Assembly (NCBI GenBank): GCA_016722045.1
Contig: JADKGY010000033.1
Coordinates: 124,001 to 188,000 of the forward strand
DNA: 64,000 nucleotides
Origin: Candidatus Opimibacter skivensis
GTDB taxonomy: Bacteria > Bacteroidota > Bacteroidia > Chitinophagales > Saprospiraceae
Direction: 5' to 3'
The first letter of the stretch is position 1, and every line of letters begins with the position of its first letter. Below the pieces are notes generated by a model. The model saw only the letters and a list, made by a program, of their open reading frames with translations, was not told the DNA's origin and made no database searches. This document shows, one piece after another, positions 28,022-36,007 of this stretch. The position numbers and the translations under genes are program-made.

Positions 28022-28597
28022 TTACACTTTATCGAGCGCTTTGCGCTTAGCCAGGCCGACTTCTTTGAAGTGTGAAGGGGTAAGCCCCGTGATCTTCTTG
28101 AACTGAGCAGAAAGATGTGCTGTGCTGCTATAATCCAGCTCAAAGGCGATCTCACTCAGGGTCATTTGATTGTAGATAAGCAGCTCCTTTGCCTTTTCTA
28201 TTCGCTGTTCGATGAAGAAATTTTCTATTGTTCTCCCTTCTACATCTGAGAATATACTGCTGAGGTGAGTGTATTCATAGTGAAGCTTTTCAGAGAGATA
28301 GGAGGAAAGGTTGACCCTGGCATCTGTTTTATCAACTTCGTTCCTTGCTTTCTGAAGGACGAGCACTTTAATCTTTTCGATAATCCCACTCATATGATTG
28401 TCGATCAGTTCAAATCCTATCTCCTTAAGTTTTGTGGAAAGCAGCGCAATCTGCTCAGGAGAGATTTCGTCCAATAAATGAATCTCCCCAAAGGTTACAT
28501 TGTGAAAAGGGATGGCGGCTTTATCCAATATAGCTTCGACGGAAAGGACGCAGCGATGACAGACCATGTTTTTGATGAGGAGTGTGGGAGAGGTCAT
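28022..28597 (-). CDS. AraC-family regulator with N-terminal metal-binding-like (CxxC) segment
   Basis: 191 residues from ATG 28597 (a longer frame adds a hydrophobic, non-conserved 19 residues). The N-terminus TLLIKNMVCHRCVLSVEAIL looks like a heavy-metal-associated (HMA) strand-loop-helix with CxxC. The C-terminal ~90 residues are a double HTH of AraC type: IEKAKELLIYNQMTLSEIAF and then SSTAHLSAQFKKITGLTPSH. Such short HMA-AraC fusions are common in Bacteroidota near metal genes. It probably senses a thiophilic metal and activates the metallothionein-like gene 96 bp downstream on the same strand. The sensing role is inferred. Confidence 0.82.
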   Translation of the reverse strand: MTSPTLLIKNMVCHRCVLSVEAILDKAAIPFHNVTFGEIHLLDEISPEQIALLSTKLKEIGFELIDNHMSGIIEKIKVLVLQKARNEVDKTDARVNLSSYLSEKLHYEYTHLSSIFSDVEGRTIENFFIEQRIEKAKELLIYNQMTLSEIAFELDYSSTAHLSAQFKKITGLTPSHFKEVGLAKRKALDKV

Positions 28598-28832
28598 AAG
28601 GTATAGGGTTGTCAGGAATGCAAAAATGCAAATAATTATTCCTTTCGATTCCAATATAGCGATCCCCGGATAATATTGAATAAAATTCGGTTTTGCGAAC
28701 CGTATAGAAACGATTGTAAACGATTACATATTTGGTTTCAAGATAATATAATTGAAAATTTGGGATACGTGAGATAACCTAAACATATAAAAATATAAAC
28801 CCATAATCTTATAATTTTATAAACGTACAAGG

Positions 28833-29267
28833 CTACTTTGGCAAATGTGCTATTAACTCAATTTCCAATTTTGCATCTGCCGTGAAGAGTCTTGATATCT
28901 GCACCCAGGTAGCTGCCGGAAAGTCATTATTGTAAAATGTTTTTCTTGCATAGTTATATTTCTTCATGGCTTCAATGTCCGTGGTATATAAATTTTCCTT
29001 TACTACATTCTGAAAGGTAGCACCAAAACTCTTTAACGATTTTTCCAGAACCTTATAAACTCTTATAATTTCTTCCGGTGTCACTTCTTTCGCTGTAACT
29101 CCCGAGATGTAAAGGACATTGTCCACTTTGACCACTTGTGCGTAACCTGAAGAGGTATCTTGTTTTAACGGACGGTCCCCATGCCATTTTTCTTTTTCAA
29201 TGGCATTGTTTTGTGCAAATGTGATGAATGTCATGGCGATGAATAAAAGGACCAGGAAGAGCTTCAT
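28833..29267 (-). CDS. Exported RidA/YjgF-family protein
   Basis: A signal peptide (MKLFLVLLFIAMTFITFAQ) precedes a complete RidA domain. YAQVVKVDNVLYISGV is the family N-terminal motif; ATFQNVVKENLYTTDIEAMK and FPAATWVQISRLFTADAKLE include the conserved Arg near the active site. Cytosolic RidA deaminates reactive enamines/imines; exported versions are known in Bacteroidota but their role is unclear. The start at 29267 was preferred over 29294 because it begins the signal peptide. Monocistronic, about 140 residues. Confidence 0.88.
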   Translation of the reverse strand: MKLFLVLLFIAMTFITFAQNNAIEKEKWHGDRPLKQDTSSGYAQVVKVDNVLYISGVTAKEVTPEEIIRVYKVLEKSLKSFGATFQNVVKENLYTTDIEAMKKYNYARKTFYNNDFPAATWVQISRLFTADAKLEIELIAHLPK

Positions 29268-29364
29268 GTTTATCATATTGATATCGTTGCGCAATGGGGT
29301 CTACTATTTTTGTTTCTTCAATGCCCGGGTTATACAGAAACCAAGATAACATGGTCATGCAACC

Positions 29365-30813
29365 TTAATCTTTCCGGCTTTCCAGATTTTTAAGTCGGTT
29401 CTTTGCTTCTTCATATCCGGGATTGAGCAGGAGCACTTTGTCATAATATACTATAGCCTCTGCTTTTCGTCCCAGTTTTTCATATGTTTTCGCAAGATCG
29501 AAAAGCGCAAGATCCCGCTGCGGAAATTCACCGGCATTGTTTTCAAAAATAATCCTGGCGTCCTCATATCTTTTCAAATTATACAATTCATTACCCAGTT
29601 GATCCATAGCCAGCCAGTCAATATAATAATGCGCGGTGTCCATTTTCATTTTATTGTATTGTTCTACCGCGGCCGATCCTTCTGATGTGGCCAGCAGGGT
29701 CTCCAATATTTTATGAACAGGCTGTTTTAAAGTAACGGGCTTGTCGTACAAAACTTTCATAAGATTTGTAGCTATTCCAAAAAAATGTGTTGGTGCACTA
29801 TTGCACAAAAAAACGATTAAGCTGTTTGTCGAAGGGATACGAATCAAAAAGGATAGGAAGCCTTCTGTGGTACCCAAATGATAATTCGAAAAAACACTAT
29901 CTGTAGGCGTATACCGGAAATTCTGATTGAACCACCCCAATCCGTATCGCCAGGGTCTGATGCCCGGAGTAAACATTCCATCTGTCAGTTCTTTGTTGAT
30001 CAACGTATAGTTGGTTATCGCCAAATGCAATTTAAAAAGGTCTTCAACCGTAGAGTACAGATCACCCGTCCCCATCGTATTAGACTGATCGCGAAAATCA
30101 GCGCTGGTATAGCCACCTAGACTGTAGTCATATCCTGAAGCTCTGTGTTCAACAACCTGTGTATGCGCATATGAACCCGAATCGTTCATACCCAGCTTAT
30201 CAAAAATATCTTCCTTCATCAGTTGTGCATATGATTTACCTGTCACTCTCTCCATAATATAGCCCAGCGTAAAATAACCCCAACTGCTATAGTAATAGTT
30301 TGTACCCGGTTCAAATACCAATGAAGAATCCATGTACAGTTTCACATATTCCTCTCTTGAAAAATACTGCCTGCTGATATTTGGGAAAAAGTCCTTTATG
30401 ATATCATAGTTAGGCATACCTGAAGTATGACTCAGCAACTGGCGTATGGTGATCCGGCTTCCGTTTTTATATGAATATTCAGGGATATAGTCAATAATAT
30501 GTTTGTCAAGATCTACTAAACCCTTCTGGACTTGTATCAACATCAGGATAGCTGTAATGGGTTTTGAAACTGAACCCAACATAAATTTTGTATCGGTCGT
30601 ATTTGGAATATTCCATTCATGATTAGCCATTCCAAAAGCTGCTTTATAAATTATCTTCCCATTCTCTGCTACTAATACACTACCATCAAACATATTGAAA
30701 TCGTAGTAAGATTGCATGATCTCTTCCAACTTGGCTCTTTTGTCCTGCGCCTCGCTTTTCTGAGCAAACATGAAAAACAAGAAAATAAATAGGGTATGCT
30801 TTTTCAAAATCAT
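29365..30813 (-). CDS. Exported serine hydrolase (beta-lactamase class C type) with TPR tail
   Basis: 482 residues with signal peptide HTLFIFLFFMFAQKSEAQ. The penicillin-binding/AmpC-like domain runs to about residue 340. The catalytic Ser-x-x-Lys is in GSVSKPITAI, the Tyr motif near YYYSSWGYFTLGYIMER, and the HTSGMPNY motif is typical. The C-terminal ~120 residues contain two TPR-like repeats (NELYNLKRYEDARIIFENNA, KTYEKLGRKAEAIVYYDKVL). It probably acts on D-amino peptides or esters, not necessarily as a beta-lactamase. Periplasmic. A TAATTTTG sequence lies only 9 bp before its ATG. Confidence 0.9.
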   Translation of the reverse strand: MILKKHTLFIFLFFMFAQKSEAQDKRAKLEEIMQSYYDFNMFDGSVLVAENGKIIYKAAFGMANHEWNIPNTTDTKFMLGSVSKPITAILMLIQVQKGLVDLDKHIIDYIPEYSYKNGSRITIRQLLSHTSGMPNYDIIKDFFPNISRQYFSREEYVKLYMDSSLVFEPGTNYYYSSWGYFTLGYIMERVTGKSYAQLMKEDIFDKLGMNDSGSYAHTQVVEHRASGYDYSLGGYTSADFRDQSNTMGTGDLYSTVEDLFKLHLAITNYTLINKELTDGMFTPGIRPWRYGLGWFNQNFRYTPTDSVFSNYHLGTTEGFLSFLIRIPSTNSLIVFLCNSAPTHFFGIATNLMKVLYDKPVTLKQPVHKILETLLATSEGSAAVEQYNKMKMDTAHYYIDWLAMDQLGNELYNLKRYEDARIIFENNAGEFPQRDLALFDLAKTYEKLGRKAEAIVYYDKVLLLNPGYEEAKNRLKNLESRKD

Positions 30814-30945
30814 ATTTTAATCAAAATTATAGCAGAAAGATAAAGGAAAAACGCACCCTCTTCCCCTGCAAAAATAGTGGACTAAATATTTCTTGCTCCT
30901 GTTATTTCTTATATAGGTTTATGCGTCAAGGATGATTTTGTAGAG

Positions 30946-31017
30946 GCAAATTTACAATTTGCAAACACCCCGACATGGACTGAGCCTATGTCGGGGTGTT
31001 TGCAAAACCCGGTTTTG
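30946..31017. repeat. Nested palindromic element, family A short copy
   Basis: The GCAAATTTACAATTTGC hairpin (30946-30962) is joined to a stem GCAAACACCCCGACAT / ATGTCGGGGTGTTTGC and the GCAAAACCCGGTTTTG hairpin (31002-31017). It has the same ends and order as the two long copies, with the centre deleted. It lies in the spacer between the DUF4386 gene and the serine hydrolase. Confidence 0.75.
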
Positions 31018-31053
31018 AGAACCGTACTCAAACGTTTATTTGTTGGTTGAAAT

Positions 31054-31755
31054 TTATCTCATCACAGTTACCATCTCAACTTCATTCGTTTTAAATCCCT
31101 TCGCCAACAACCTGATTGCCAAACTCATCTCATAAAGAAATACCGGTATCGCAAGCAGAATTCCCCACAATGAAACCTGAAGAAATACACCGAACATCAC
31201 CAGAACACCACATATAAAAATGAAAGGGCCTCCAATAAGTCCGAGGATGGATATGAAGCGTGGGACTAGTTTTGACTTGTATAATAAATAACTTGTCAAA
31301 AATGTGCTTGGGCCCAGAGCAATATTTGGACCAAACGCAAATGTCCAGTCATGTAAAGCGATTAAAGATTTGCCGATGATAAGATAAGAGGCAGCATCCG
31401 GATTTACTCCTTTTGAAAATTCGTGGCTTAACGTCACGATCGTCAACAGGCTCAGAATTCCAACTATTATCATCGTGGCTTCAAGGAGCCTAAAACTAAC
31501 TGTGGCAATGGCCATACTTTGATTGTACTTTTTCAGGATCGGATAAAGTGCTATCGGAGTACCAATGACTGCAAAAGCAGTGATGATTTCAAAAAAGGCT
31601 CCCCACAGAACTTGTGTTTCGTGGGAAGTGCCTTTGATAATATAATCGGGATCAAGCAGAATAGGATTGTATAAAAGTTTACCTATGATGGCCGCAACCG
31701 CCGCGATGATAAATAGGATCCCTGCACCGGTTGCATTATTTCTGTTCGTTTTCAT
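31054..31755 (-). CDS. DUF4386-family membrane protein
   Basis: 233 residues with about six membrane helices: ATGAGILFIIAAVAAIIGKL, FAVIGTPIALYPILKK, LLEATMIIVGILSLLTIVTL, FGPNIALGPSTFLTSYLLY, FISILGLIGGPFIFICGVLV and a final helix. The RLLEA segment and the GPNIALG-containing helix are typical of DUF4386. Function is unknown for the whole family. It belongs in the inner membrane. It is separated from the barrel protein upstream by 55 bp, so co-transcription is plausible. Confidence 0.85.
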   Translation of the reverse strand: MKTNRNNATGAGILFIIAAVAAIIGKLLYNPILLDPDYIIKGTSHETQVLWGAFFEIITAFAVIGTPIALYPILKKYNQSMAIATVSFRLLEATMIIVGILSLLTIVTLSHEFSKGVNPDAASYLIIGKSLIALHDWTFAFGPNIALGPSTFLTSYLLYKSKLVPRFISILGLIGGPFIFICGVLVMFGVFLQVSLWGILLAIPVFLYEMSLAIRLLAKGFKTNEVEMVTVMR

Positions 31756-31810
31756 TATTGATTAATTAGATAGTATTGAATAGATAGAGATGGATCGTCC
31801 GGAATGGACA

Positions 31811-32482
31811 TTATGCTTTTTTAGAAATATGCAGTCTGATCACCAGGCTTCGGTTATATACTTCTTTGTCGTAAGAGATATTGGTCAGCCCATAACAGTA
31901 TCTTACATCAAGACTCACTCTTTTTTGTTTCACCAGAAATGTATACCCTCCGCCGAACTGAACACCAGCCTCAAATCGCTTGTAGTCACCAATTGAATTC
32001 TTAAAAGAGAGATCAGTAGTCGTTCCGTCCAATTTCTGAGTTCCATAAAAAGTATACGCAACAGACGGACCCGCATTGAGATGAAATTTACCTATATGCA
32101 CACGAGCCAGAACAGGTACTTCTACCCCATAGAAACGAAGGATAGATTCTTTATCCGTCAATGGATTGTTCTCTTTTAATTTACCGCCCTTCATGACGAG
32201 AGCTAACTCCGTAACCAAAGAAAATGAATGTGAAATACCTGCCTGGAGTGACACTCCGATTTGCACGCCCCGGGCATCTTTCTTAAAATCTGTAAGGGAT
32301 TTGTTTAAATTTCCATAGTTGAGGGTTGTACTTACTCCACTAAAGAAAAAGTCCAAATAGGTAGGCTGTACTGATTTGACATCATTGTTGATTTGTGTAG
32401 CTGATCCCTGGGATTGACCGAAGGAAAAGGTGCTTAGGAAAATCATACCTGCTGCGAATACTGTTTTCATTAAATTTTTCAT
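31811..32482 (-). CDS. PorT-like outer-membrane beta-barrel protein
   Basis: 223 residues with signal peptide MKNLMKTVFAAGMIFLSTFS ending FGQ. The mature sequence shows eight or so amphipathic strands (GVQIGVSLQAGISHSFSLVT, VPVLARVHIGKFHLNAGPSV, RFEAGVQFGGGYTFLV, RVSLDVRYCYGLTNI) and fits the PF13568/OmpX-like barrel family. No enzymatic signature. A promoter-like TACTTTTG lies 40 bp upstream. It has an ordinary role as a small outer-membrane protein of unknown ligand. Confidence 0.85.
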   Translation of the reverse strand: MKNLMKTVFAAGMIFLSTFSFGQSQGSATQINNDVKSVQPTYLDFFFSGVSTTLNYGNLNKSLTDFKKDARGVQIGVSLQAGISHSFSLVTELALVMKGGKLKENNPLTDKESILRFYGVEVPVLARVHIGKFHLNAGPSVAYTFYGTQKLDGTTTDLSFKNSIGDYKRFEAGVQFGGGYTFLVKQKRVSLDVRYCYGLTNISYDKEVYNRSLVIRLHISKKA

Positions 32483-32521
32483 AATTAAGTTGTTTTAATT
32501 GTTTAGTTAGATTAACAGCAG

Positions 32522-32529
32522 CAAAAGTA
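32522..32529 (-). promoter_or_regulatory. -7 element TACTTTTG for the PorT-like gene
   Basis: An exact TAnnTTTG on the minus strand, 40 bp before the ATG at 32482. The same octamer serves the metallothionein-like gene. Confidence 0.45.
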
Positions 32530-32654
32530 TGTGCAGGCGGTGGGGGTCTAAATTCTACTATGCAAAGGAGGGGAAGTTGTCTGCAAAGAGTCGTTTTGGG
32601 GCTTCAAAATGGAACATTAAAGGTGCTTTTAGAAAAAGCCTTGATTTCGCAAAC

Positions 32655-32841
32655 GCAAATCTGAAATTTGCAAACGCCACGACGTAGGCGCAGCCTACGC
32701 CGAACAATATCTAATTTTAATAGAAATTAAATTGTTTAGAAAATAAGATTATAATATGCAGGCTTTGCCTGCATATTATAAAACATAGTTGTTCGGCGTA
32801 GGCTGTGCCTACGTCGTGGCGTTTGCAAAACTCGGTTTTGC
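32655..32841. repeat. Nested palindromic element, family A copy 2 (largest)
   Basis: The GCAAATCTGAAATTTGC hairpin (32655-32671), left arm to about 32707, an extra central hairpin TATAATATGCAGGC/GCCTGCATATTATA (32750-32779), right arm 32788-32826 and terminal GCAAAACTCGGTTTTGC (32825-32841). The arms match copy 1 almost base for base. It ends 8 bp before the LytTR regulator stop. Confidence 0.85.
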
Positions 32842-32848
32842 GATTTTT

Positions 32849-33544
32849 TCATCCACGTGAATTAATCAACTGAAAAAACACATCCTTATACGTATCCGAT
32901 ATCGGGATCAATTGGTCTGCGATCTTTATTCTGCTTCTTTCGACAGATTCGATTTTGTGGAGGGCGACCATGTATGACTTATGCACCCTGCATACCACAC
33001 TCGGAGGGATTAATTTTTCAAAATCACTGAAATTCTGCAGGGTCATGATCTTTTTATTGATCGTATGGATTCTGCGGTAATCCCGCATGCCTTCAATATA
33101 GACGATTTCATTGATCATGATTTTCTCAAGGCGGTTTTCGGTCTTGACGAAGATGAAGTCCGGTGGTGCATCTGCTGTCCGATGAGCGATGTTGTCCTGT
33201 GCCTTATTGACGGCTTGGAGAAAACGGTTGAAGGAGAACGGCTTTAAGAGATAATCCGTGATCTGCAGTTCGTAGCCCTTCAACGCATATTCCTGGTATG
33301 CAGTGGTCAGGATTACCTGGCTGTTTATTTTTGAACTTTCGAGTAGTTCTATGCCTGATAGCTCATCCATATTGATATCGAGGAAAAGGATATCTACTTT
33401 ATTAGCATTGAGGTAAGCAAGTCCCGTCAGCGCATTATCAAATGTTTCGCTCAATTGAAGGAAGGGGACCTTGTTGACAAAGTCTTTTGTTTTTTCGAGT
33501 GCCAGGGGCTCGTCTTCGATGATGATGCAGGTGTATTTATCCAT
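32849..33544 (-). CDS. LytTR-family response regulator
   Basis: A 231-residue two-domain regulator. The receiver domain has the acidic start IIIEDEPLA, the phosphoacceptor Asp in DILFLDINM, Thr in VILTTAYQEYALKGYEL and the conserved Lys in YLLKPFSF. The LytTR DNA-binding domain (about 135-231) has VKTENRLEKIMINEIVYIEG and RVHKSYMVALHKIE. Its start overlaps the corrected end of the sensor kinase by 8 bp, so the two are translated together. The target genes are unknown; such pairs often regulate envelope or adhesion genes. Confidence 0.93.
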   Translation of the reverse strand: MDKYTCIIIEDEPLALEKTKDFVNKVPFLQLSETFDNALTGLAYLNANKVDILFLDINMDELSGIELLESSKINSQVILTTAYQEYALKGYELQITDYLLKPFSFNRFLQAVNKAQDNIAHRTADAPPDFIFVKTENRLEKIMINEIVYIEGMRDYRRIHTINKKIMTLQNFSDFEKLIPPSVVCRVHKSYMVALHKIESVERSRIKIADQLIPISDTYKDVFFQLINSRG

Positions 33545-34600
33545 GGGGGATTGTCAGGTTAACACTATAGAGGTCATCCGTTTTATGTACTTCCAATGTA
33601 TGTAGACCTGCATAGATAAGATCAAGTCTTTTTTGATCAGGCTATTACCTAAACCGCCCACAGTATGTTTAACAGTCGCCTTTGGGTCCAATTTATTTTC
33701 ACACACCAGTTGTACAGTTTCATCGTTGATCGTGATACGGATTGTGATGGCATTCGCAAGTTTCTTATTGCCGGTATGCTTGAAAGCATTTTCAATAAAG
33801 GGGATAAAGACCATAGGGGCGATCATTTTACTGCCTGTTGTACCGGTGACTTCTAAGTGAACATAATTTTCGTTTGAAGTTCTTATCTTTTGTAAGGCTA
33901 TATATTTATCGATGTATTCAATTTCTTTGGCAAGCGATATTTTATCCCCTTTTGTTTCATAAAGGATAAAGCGCATGATATCTGATAGCTTATTGAGATA
34001 ATCTGAGGCGGCCACTGAATCTTTCAGGATCAATGCATCGATATTGTTGATGGTGTTGAAGAGCAGATGCGGGTCGAGTTGCGATTTGACTAATGCCATC
34101 TCCATTTCATAGTTCTTTTCTCTCAGCACCTGTTTCAGTTTGATTTCATTGAACCAGGTGATAAAACCTTTGATGACCAGGGCCACTGTACCGCAGAGGG
34201 CACCAATAAATGTCATCACAGTGATCGTGCGGAGAGCGGTCGATCTGCCGTTTTTTCCACCTTGATCCATGTCTGCCAGTTGGCCGGATTCAATAAAATA
34301 CCTGTGCAGGATATAAGCCAGGGTAGAAGCCACTATTGAAATCAGCAGCCCAAAGACGATAGCCAAAACAATCTTCTTTTGTTGCAGATACCTGGGAAAA
34401 AGGAAAAAATAATAGACAAAATAGGAGACTACCGAAGGTATAAAGGCGAAAAGGAGAATACTATACAAAGCCGTCATCACACGATCGTGACTGCCTGCTG
34501 CATGACCGCTTTTGGAATAAATCGCCAGTACAATAAATACCAATAGGAAATAGCATGCCCAGAAGCCAATGTGCAATAAGATGACAAATGATTTTTTCAT
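33537..34600 (-). CDS. LytS-like sensor histidine kinase (frame-disrupted near C-terminus)
   Basis: From ATG 34600 the product has four N-terminal membrane helices (FVILLHIGFWACYFLLVFIV and others), then the His_kinase domain: KSQLDPHLLFNTINNIDALI carries the phosphorylated His. The N-box-like region is FIPFIENAFKHTGNK, and VGGLGNSLIKK is the last ATP-lid piece. After the T6 run at 33629-33634 the frame turns to nonsense. Adding one base gives the normal ending (LDLIYAGLHTLEVHKTD to IPHG) with a stop at 33537 inside the regulator start. Sensor of the adjacent LytTR regulator. Confidence 0.9.
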
Positions 34601-34617
34601 GATATATACTCGATTGG

Positions 34618-34733
34618 GGTTGGAGATAACTCCAACCACGGCAATGGATTTGCTGCCCTGAAGATACCCGAAATGTGGTTGGAGCAAACTCCAACCACGG
34701 CAACTATTGCCGCGGCAGGAGTTTGCTCCTGCC
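34618..34733. repeat. Cluster of three family C hairpins
   Basis: GTTGGAGATAACTCCAAC (about 34619-34636), GTGGTTGGAGCAAACTCCAA onward (about 34676-34698) and GCGGCAGGAGTTTGCTCCTG onward (about 34711-34733). The three perfect or near-perfect stems stand in tandem between the kinase start and the oxidoreductase stop. Confidence 0.75.
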
Positions 34734-34756
34734 GCTACGGAATCCTGTGACTGATA

Positions 34757-35650
34757 TTACACTATATTGACGACCACATTCCCCTTTTTGTGGTACCCTT
34801 GTACGTATGTATGTGCTTCTCTGATTGTTTCGAGCGTATATCTTTTATCGATCACTGTCGTCAGCTTTCCGGCCTCAATCAACTCTTTTAGAAATAATAA
34901 TTCATCCGGACTTTCTTTGGCAGAACCTCTTACGGAAACATATTTTCCATTTGGCTTTAACAGATTTTTACAGGCGGATTCAGAAGTCTTCGCCACTGCA
35001 TCAAAAATAACATCGAACCCGGGTTTCATCTTTGTAAAATCCTGTTTCAAATAATCCACCACGTTGTCCGCCCCAAGTTATTTTACAAGGTTCACATTTG
35101 ATGTACTGCAAATAGCAGTGACATGAGCTCCAAAATATTTTCCAAGTTGGACGGCAAATGTGCCTACACTCCCTGATGCCCCATAGATGAGGACATTGTC
35201 TCCTTTTTTTATTCCTGCTTTTTTCAAAAACCTCAATGCCGTAAGACCTCCGATGGGTATAGTGGCAGCTTCCTCGAAAGTCATATTCGTAGGTTTCAGT
35301 GCTATTAAATTATTTTCCGGAAGACATTTGTATTCGGCATATCCACCGAAGGTTAATCCGCAGGAGGCAAACACACTATCGCCCTTTTTAAACCTTTTCA
35401 CATCCTTGCCCACTTCTTCTATGACGCCAGCCAATTCAAAACCCAGGATATTCACTTTGGTAGGTTTGAATAAGCCATTAAAAATTCTGGCCAGAAAAGG
35501 ATCCGCTTTACGCATACGCCAGTCTCCTGCTGTCACAGTAGTGGCATGTATTTTTACCAATACTTCACTGTCTTTAGGTACTGGTTTCTCAATATCCATT
35601 AGTTCAAGGACATCTGGTGTTCCGTATTTTTTATAAACTACCGCTTTCAT
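34757..35650 (-). CDS. Quinone-oxidoreductase-type NADPH dehydrogenase, interrupted by an in-frame TAA
   Basis: Zinc-free medium-chain dehydrogenase. From ATG 35650: MKAVVYKKYGTPDVLELMDI, the substrate-side domain, then GDNVLIYGASGSVGTFAVQL for the NADPH site. The frame stops at TAA (35078-35080) after STSNVNLVK. It then continues in the same frame as LGADNVVDYLKQDFTKMKPG and GYHKKGNVVVNIV at the end, exactly as in intact family members, where a Ser or similar residue would stand at the stop. The gene is therefore either a nonsense allele or a base-call error. Total about 297 codons. Predicted cytosolic enzyme reducing quinones or enones. Confidence 0.85.
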
Positions 35651-35771
35651 GTTTAGGTGTGGATTAATGTAAAATATTGGGACCAAAGGTCTCCTCCTGA
35701 CATGTTACGGAAGAAATTGATCTGCAAATGCGGGTGAATTGTCTGCGAAATGGGGTGAATCGTGTTCTGCC

Positions 35772-35884
35772 CCTTCGAATTTTTTTTCTGTGCTATTCCT
35801 ACTACAGCTTCAATTCTTCTGAAAAAATTCTCTCCCCTGTGTTTCTCAATCTCGCTTCGCATCGTTGAGCTTACCCCGGGGTGT
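35772..35884. repeat. Family B repeat, copy 2
   Basis: CCCCTTCGAATTTTTTTTCT through AAAAAATTCTCTCCCCTGTG and TTGAGCTTACCCCGGGGTG matches the left part of the 24.5-kb element with small indels. The spacer 35651-36007 holds no gene, only this and a heptamer repeat. Confidence 0.6.
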
Positions 35885-35955
35885 TGGATTTTAGATTAGC
35901 TAAAGATGCACTTATAACCTGATCCTCACTTCGACACATTCGATGTGAAAAGGCC

Positions 35956-36004
35956 AAAAATCCAAAATCTCAAATCTTAAATCTTAAATCTTAAATCTTA
36001 AATC
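35956..36004. repeat. Heptamer tandem repeat (TTAAATC)n
   Basis: Four perfect TTAAATC copies (35977-36004), preceded by degenerate copies (CCAAAAATCCAAAATCTCAA). It ends 3 bp before the stop codon of the Xaa-Pro aminopeptidase. It is another 7-bp period, as at the left end of the window. Confidence 0.8.
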
Positions 36005-36007
36005 AGT

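Noticed and set aside
32655..32841. Family A element considered as an insertion sequence
   Set aside because: Under 200 bp with no open frame and no target-site duplication that I could find; at most a non-autonomous element.
35653..35862. 69-codon minus-strand frame in the spacer left of the aminopeptidase
   Set aside because: It is translated family B repeat sequence, with no protein-like features.
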